Assembly: GCF_038070105.1 (NCBI RefSeq) | Contig: NZ_JBBPBZ010000002.1 | Location: forward strand, 2,182,001 to 2,246,000 | From: Methylocystis sp. IM3 | Lineage (GTDB): Bacteria > Pseudomonadota > Alphaproteobacteria > Rhizobiales > Beijerinckiaceae | DNA length: 64,000 nucleotides | Direction: 5' to 3' | Shown here: positions 62,664 to 64,000 of the stretch, one piece after another | Layout of the letters: every line of letters begins with the position of its first letter | Numbering within the stretch: the stretch's first letter is position 1 | Notes under the pieces: generated by a model | What the model was told of the DNA's origin: nothing | Seen by the model: only the letters and a program-made list of their open reading frames with translations | The model's database searches: none | Made by a program: the position numbers and the translations under genes

Positions 62664-62737
62664 CCCGAAATCGACAAACGCCCCTTGCGTCGGCGGCGCT
62701 GTTGCGGCATGAGAAGCGCGCGCCGTTTGGCGCCCGC

Positions 62738-62813
62738 AGGAGTGTAGCTCAACTGGTAGAGCACCGGTCTCCAAAACCGGGGGTTGGGGGTTCGAGCCCC
62801 TCCACTCCTGCCA
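62738..62813 (+). tRNA. tRNA-Trp (anticodon CCA)
   Basis: A complete 76-nt cloverleaf: acceptor AGGAGTG/CACTCCT, D-arm GCTC/GAGC, anticodon stem CCGGT/ACCGG with loop CTCCAAA (anticodon CCA), T-arm with GGTTCGAGCC, discriminator G, and an encoded CCA end. The secE-nusG genes that commonly follow tRNA-Trp are not downstream. Confidence 0.95.
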
Positions 62814-62910
62814 TTGAAATCAAGAAGTTACACAACAGCCCAAGAATCGCTCCCCGGCCGAGGTAAGCGCCAAGGTATGCGGTTGAGGCTCTTGGGCGCG
62901 AATTTGACCG

Positions 62911-62961
62911 CCCCCCCCGCCTCGCTGTGCGCGGCGGTAAGTTGAAGCAGAGAGGGCTGGG
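62911..62961. repeat. Imperfect repeat, copy 1
   Basis: A C-run followed by CGCCTC, then GGCGGTAAG and GAGGGCTGG, occurs here and again at 63467-63515 with the same order and spacing. Confidence 0.45.
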
Positions 62962-63190
62962 CTACCGGAGCAAATGCAAAGCTCAGGCAGCAGCCAAGCA
63001 GCCGCGATTCCCCGCCCCCGAATCATTCTGCTGTTTTCCGATCGCCGCCCGCGTGCGCCTGTGGCTCTTTTGCAACTACCGCCTGACGTTTTCGCCCGAC
63101 ATTGTTCATGCCGCTCGGCCACGCTTTGCCAGCATGGCGGGCACGGCTACCGTCCTCTTGTTTGAAAGGGCCTTTTTTCAAATGGGAGTT

Positions 63191-63230
63191 GACGGCCCCC
63201 TAGAACGCCTCCGGGCGGGCCGTCTTTTCC
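63191..63230 (+). terminator. Rho-independent-type hairpin
   Basis: GACGGCCC (63191-63198) and GGGCCGTC (63217-63224) form a strong stem followed by TTTT on the plus strand. It lies 23 bp before the small gene at 63253, so it may be a terminator of an upstream transcript or a leader attenuator. Confidence 0.6.
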
Positions 63231-63252
63231 TATCTATCGGAAGGGTCAGGCC

Positions 63253-63438
63253 GTGTCGCAAAGAGCAAATTTTACGCACAGTGCGCCACTTACCGCGGAC
63301 GCTCTTGTCGTGCTGTTCGACGCGCTCATTAGCTGCGAAACCACTCGGGAAGCCATTAATGAGGCGCGCACAATTCTGGCCGAGTTCGACAGCGCGAGTG
63401 ACAGGGACGGCGCTGCCAACGGCGCGGATGAAGCCTGA
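63253..63438 (+). CDS. Small hypothetical protein (61 residues)
   Basis: From a GTG at 63253, preceded by GGAAGGG, the product reads MSQRANFTHSAPLTADALVV, then LFDALISCETTREAINEART and an acidic, Ala/Asp-rich tail. The middle is a probable amphipathic helix. It resembles small regulators carried by mobile elements only in size and setting; no family is recognised. Confidence 0.45.
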   Translation: MSQRANFTHSAPLTADALVVLFDALISCETTREAINEARTILAEFDSASDRDGAANGADEA

Positions 63439-63466
63439 AAAGGGCCTAGCTAATCTGCCCGGATCA

Positions 63467-63515
63467 TCCCCCGCCTCCCCGCTCTCGGCGGTAAGGTGAG
63501 GGGCGAGGGCTGGGG
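63467..63515. repeat. Imperfect repeat, copy 2
   Basis: This is the second copy of the element at 62911-62961: a C-rich start with CCGCCTC, CGGCGGTAAGGTGA and GAGGGCTGGG. The two copies bracket the hairpin and the 61-residue gene. Confidence 0.45.
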
Positions 63516-63522
63516 GGTTCGA

Positions 63523-63544
63523 AGGTGTAGGATTTCCTGCACCT
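63523..63544. repeat. Palindrome with AAAT core, copy 1
   Basis: AGGTGTAGGA-TT-TCCTGCACCT is a near-perfect inverted repeat (one mismatch). Read on the other strand its centre is AGG-AAAT-CCT, as in the palindromes at 63572 and 63660. Confidence 0.5.
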
Positions 63545-63571
63545 TTGGCGGAAGCTGGGCAAGGGCTCGTG

Positions 63572-63589
63572 ATGCGGGAAATCCCGCAT
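63572..63589. repeat. Palindrome with AAAT core, copy 2
   Basis: ATGCGGG-AAAT-CCCGCAT is a perfect 7-bp inverted repeat. Its right arm contains the first two bases of the ATG of the 63588 frame, and its left arm contains the only ribosome-binding-like GGG, so folding would mask the start. Confidence 0.55.
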
Positions 63590-64000
63590 GGGCACATCTC
63601 AGGCGGGAAGCGTGGCCAGCGCCTTGAAGTTCTATGCAAAACAACGATTTGCAGTAGGCGCCGGAAATCCGGCACCTGCAAAGACTGATTGTCAAGACTT
63701 AGCCCAAGGGATTGGGGCTCGCGAATTGTTCGAATCTGCGATCCTCGCGGGGCTCCCCGGCATGACGGAAAACGTGATTCGCGAGCAACTTACCCCGTTC
63801 GGACTGCCCCGTATCCCTCGCCCGAGCCCCATGGATCGCCGCGAGCAACCCGCGAGGCATATCCATGGCCCCTCCGCAATGGGCGCGTCGGGGGGCTTGT
63901 TGGGGGCCTCGACCACCCGCCCGGATGATGGTGCAGGGGCCCGGGTCCATGGGCAAGTGTGCCATGGCGCTGGATCATCCACCACGCCAGAACCGCCAGC
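63588..64000 (+). CDS. Partial hypothetical ORF running off the window
   Basis: An open frame of 137 codons starts at the ATG at 63588 and has no stop before the window end. The first part reads MGTSQAGSVASALKFYAKQR and a later segment RELFESAILAGLPGMTENVI has helical, protein-like character. The distal part becomes Gly/Ala/Arg-rich. The start codon lies in the palindrome at 63572-63589, and another palindrome (63660-63673) lies inside the frame. Coding status is uncertain. Confidence 0.35.
   Translation, partial: MGTSQAGSVASALKFYAKQRFAVGAGNPAPAKTDCQDLAQGIGARELFESAILAGLPGMTENVIREQLTPFGLPRIPRPSPMDRREQPARHIHGPSAMGASGGLLGASTTRPDDGAGARVHGQVCHGAGSSTTPEPP
63660..63673. repeat. Palindrome with AAAT core, copy 3
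   Basis: GCCGG-AAAT-CCGGC is a perfect 5-4-5 inverted repeat with the same AAAT centre as the palindromes at 63523 and 63572. Confidence 0.5.

Larger units (their letters stand above)
62814..63252. other. Region after tRNA-Trp without core genes
   Basis: No supported coding frame of normal size is visible. It contains the first copy of an imperfect repeat (62911-62961), a near-palindrome around GAAAGGGCC at 63161-63182, and a strong hairpin at 63191-63230. The composition looks accessory. Confidence 0.5.

Noticed and set aside
62927..63499. 190-codon plus-strand frame after tRNA-Trp
   Set aside because: It runs through a terminator-like hairpin, lacks a ribosome-binding site, and overlaps the better-supported 63253 frame.
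63511..63525. GGGGGTTCGA similarity to the tRNA-Trp T-arm as an attachment repeat
   Set aside because: The match is about 10 bases and does not continue into the acceptor stem; too short to call a duplicated att site.

Overview
The window is GC-rich alphaproteobacterial chromosome. The markers are a hisD / UPF0262 / low-molecular-weight phosphatase cluster, infA next to maf, a DUF2948 gene beside hisD, a complete Tad/Flp (Cpa) pilus locus, a Tim44-like membrane protein, and an alphaproteobacterial-type SOS box in front of ssb. This fits Hyphomicrobiales (Rhizobiales); a methylotrophic Methylocystaceae/Beijerinckiaceae-type host is plausible but cannot be proved from this sequence.

Region 1 (1-10390) is an integrated prophage-like element. 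Nearly all of its genes are on the minus strand. From the right end they are a tyrosine integrase, a 200-residue unknown, an AlpA-like HTH protein, two small proteins, an SF2 helicase with a C-terminal zinc ribbon, a protein with a duplicated motif, a 71-residue protein, a serine resolvase, a broken Rha-type regulator, a probable small packaging protein, the terminase large subunit, and a partial gene cut by the window start. Its right boundary is a 3' fragment of tRNA-Thr(TGT) at 10341-10390, so the intact tRNA and the rest of the element lie left of the window. The element carries several families of palindromes and iterated repeats.

Region 2 (10492-17600) holds a cell-wall amino-sugar salvage set: murQ, a SIS-domain deaminase of NagB-II type, and nagA. 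Together these can take MurNAc-6-P through GlcNAc-6-P and GlcN-6-P to fructose-6-P. Between murQ and nagB-II sit three small exported proteins, two of them repetitive and curlin-like, plus unknown genes. A fused SRPBCC/histidine-kinase-like protein follows; it has lost its phospho-accepting histidine.

Region 3 (17776-26239) is mixed housekeeping and envelope: a sterol-desaturase-type hydroxylase, ssb with an SOS box, opgG, two glycosyltransferases, dusA and cobS.

Region 4 (26286-37475) is the Tad pilus locus. On the minus strand the order is pilin, cpaA, cpaB, cpaC, cpaD, cpaE, cpaF, tadB, tadC. Facing away on the plus strand are a short secretin-N-like protein and two TadE/TadF-type minor pilins.

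Region 5 (37506-62813) is core chromosome: phosphomannomutase, hrpB, a Tim44-like protein, thyA-folA, tRNA-Pro, an amidase, the phosphatase/UPF0262/hisD/DUF2948 group, a MarR regulator flanked by two VOC proteins, purA, rlmH-rsfS, a quinone oxidoreductase, a UbiH-like monooxygenase, alr, maf-infA, xseA, pal and tRNA-Trp.

Region 6 (62814-64000) has no recognisable core genes. It contains hairpins, a repeat pair and two short reading frames, and looks accessory.
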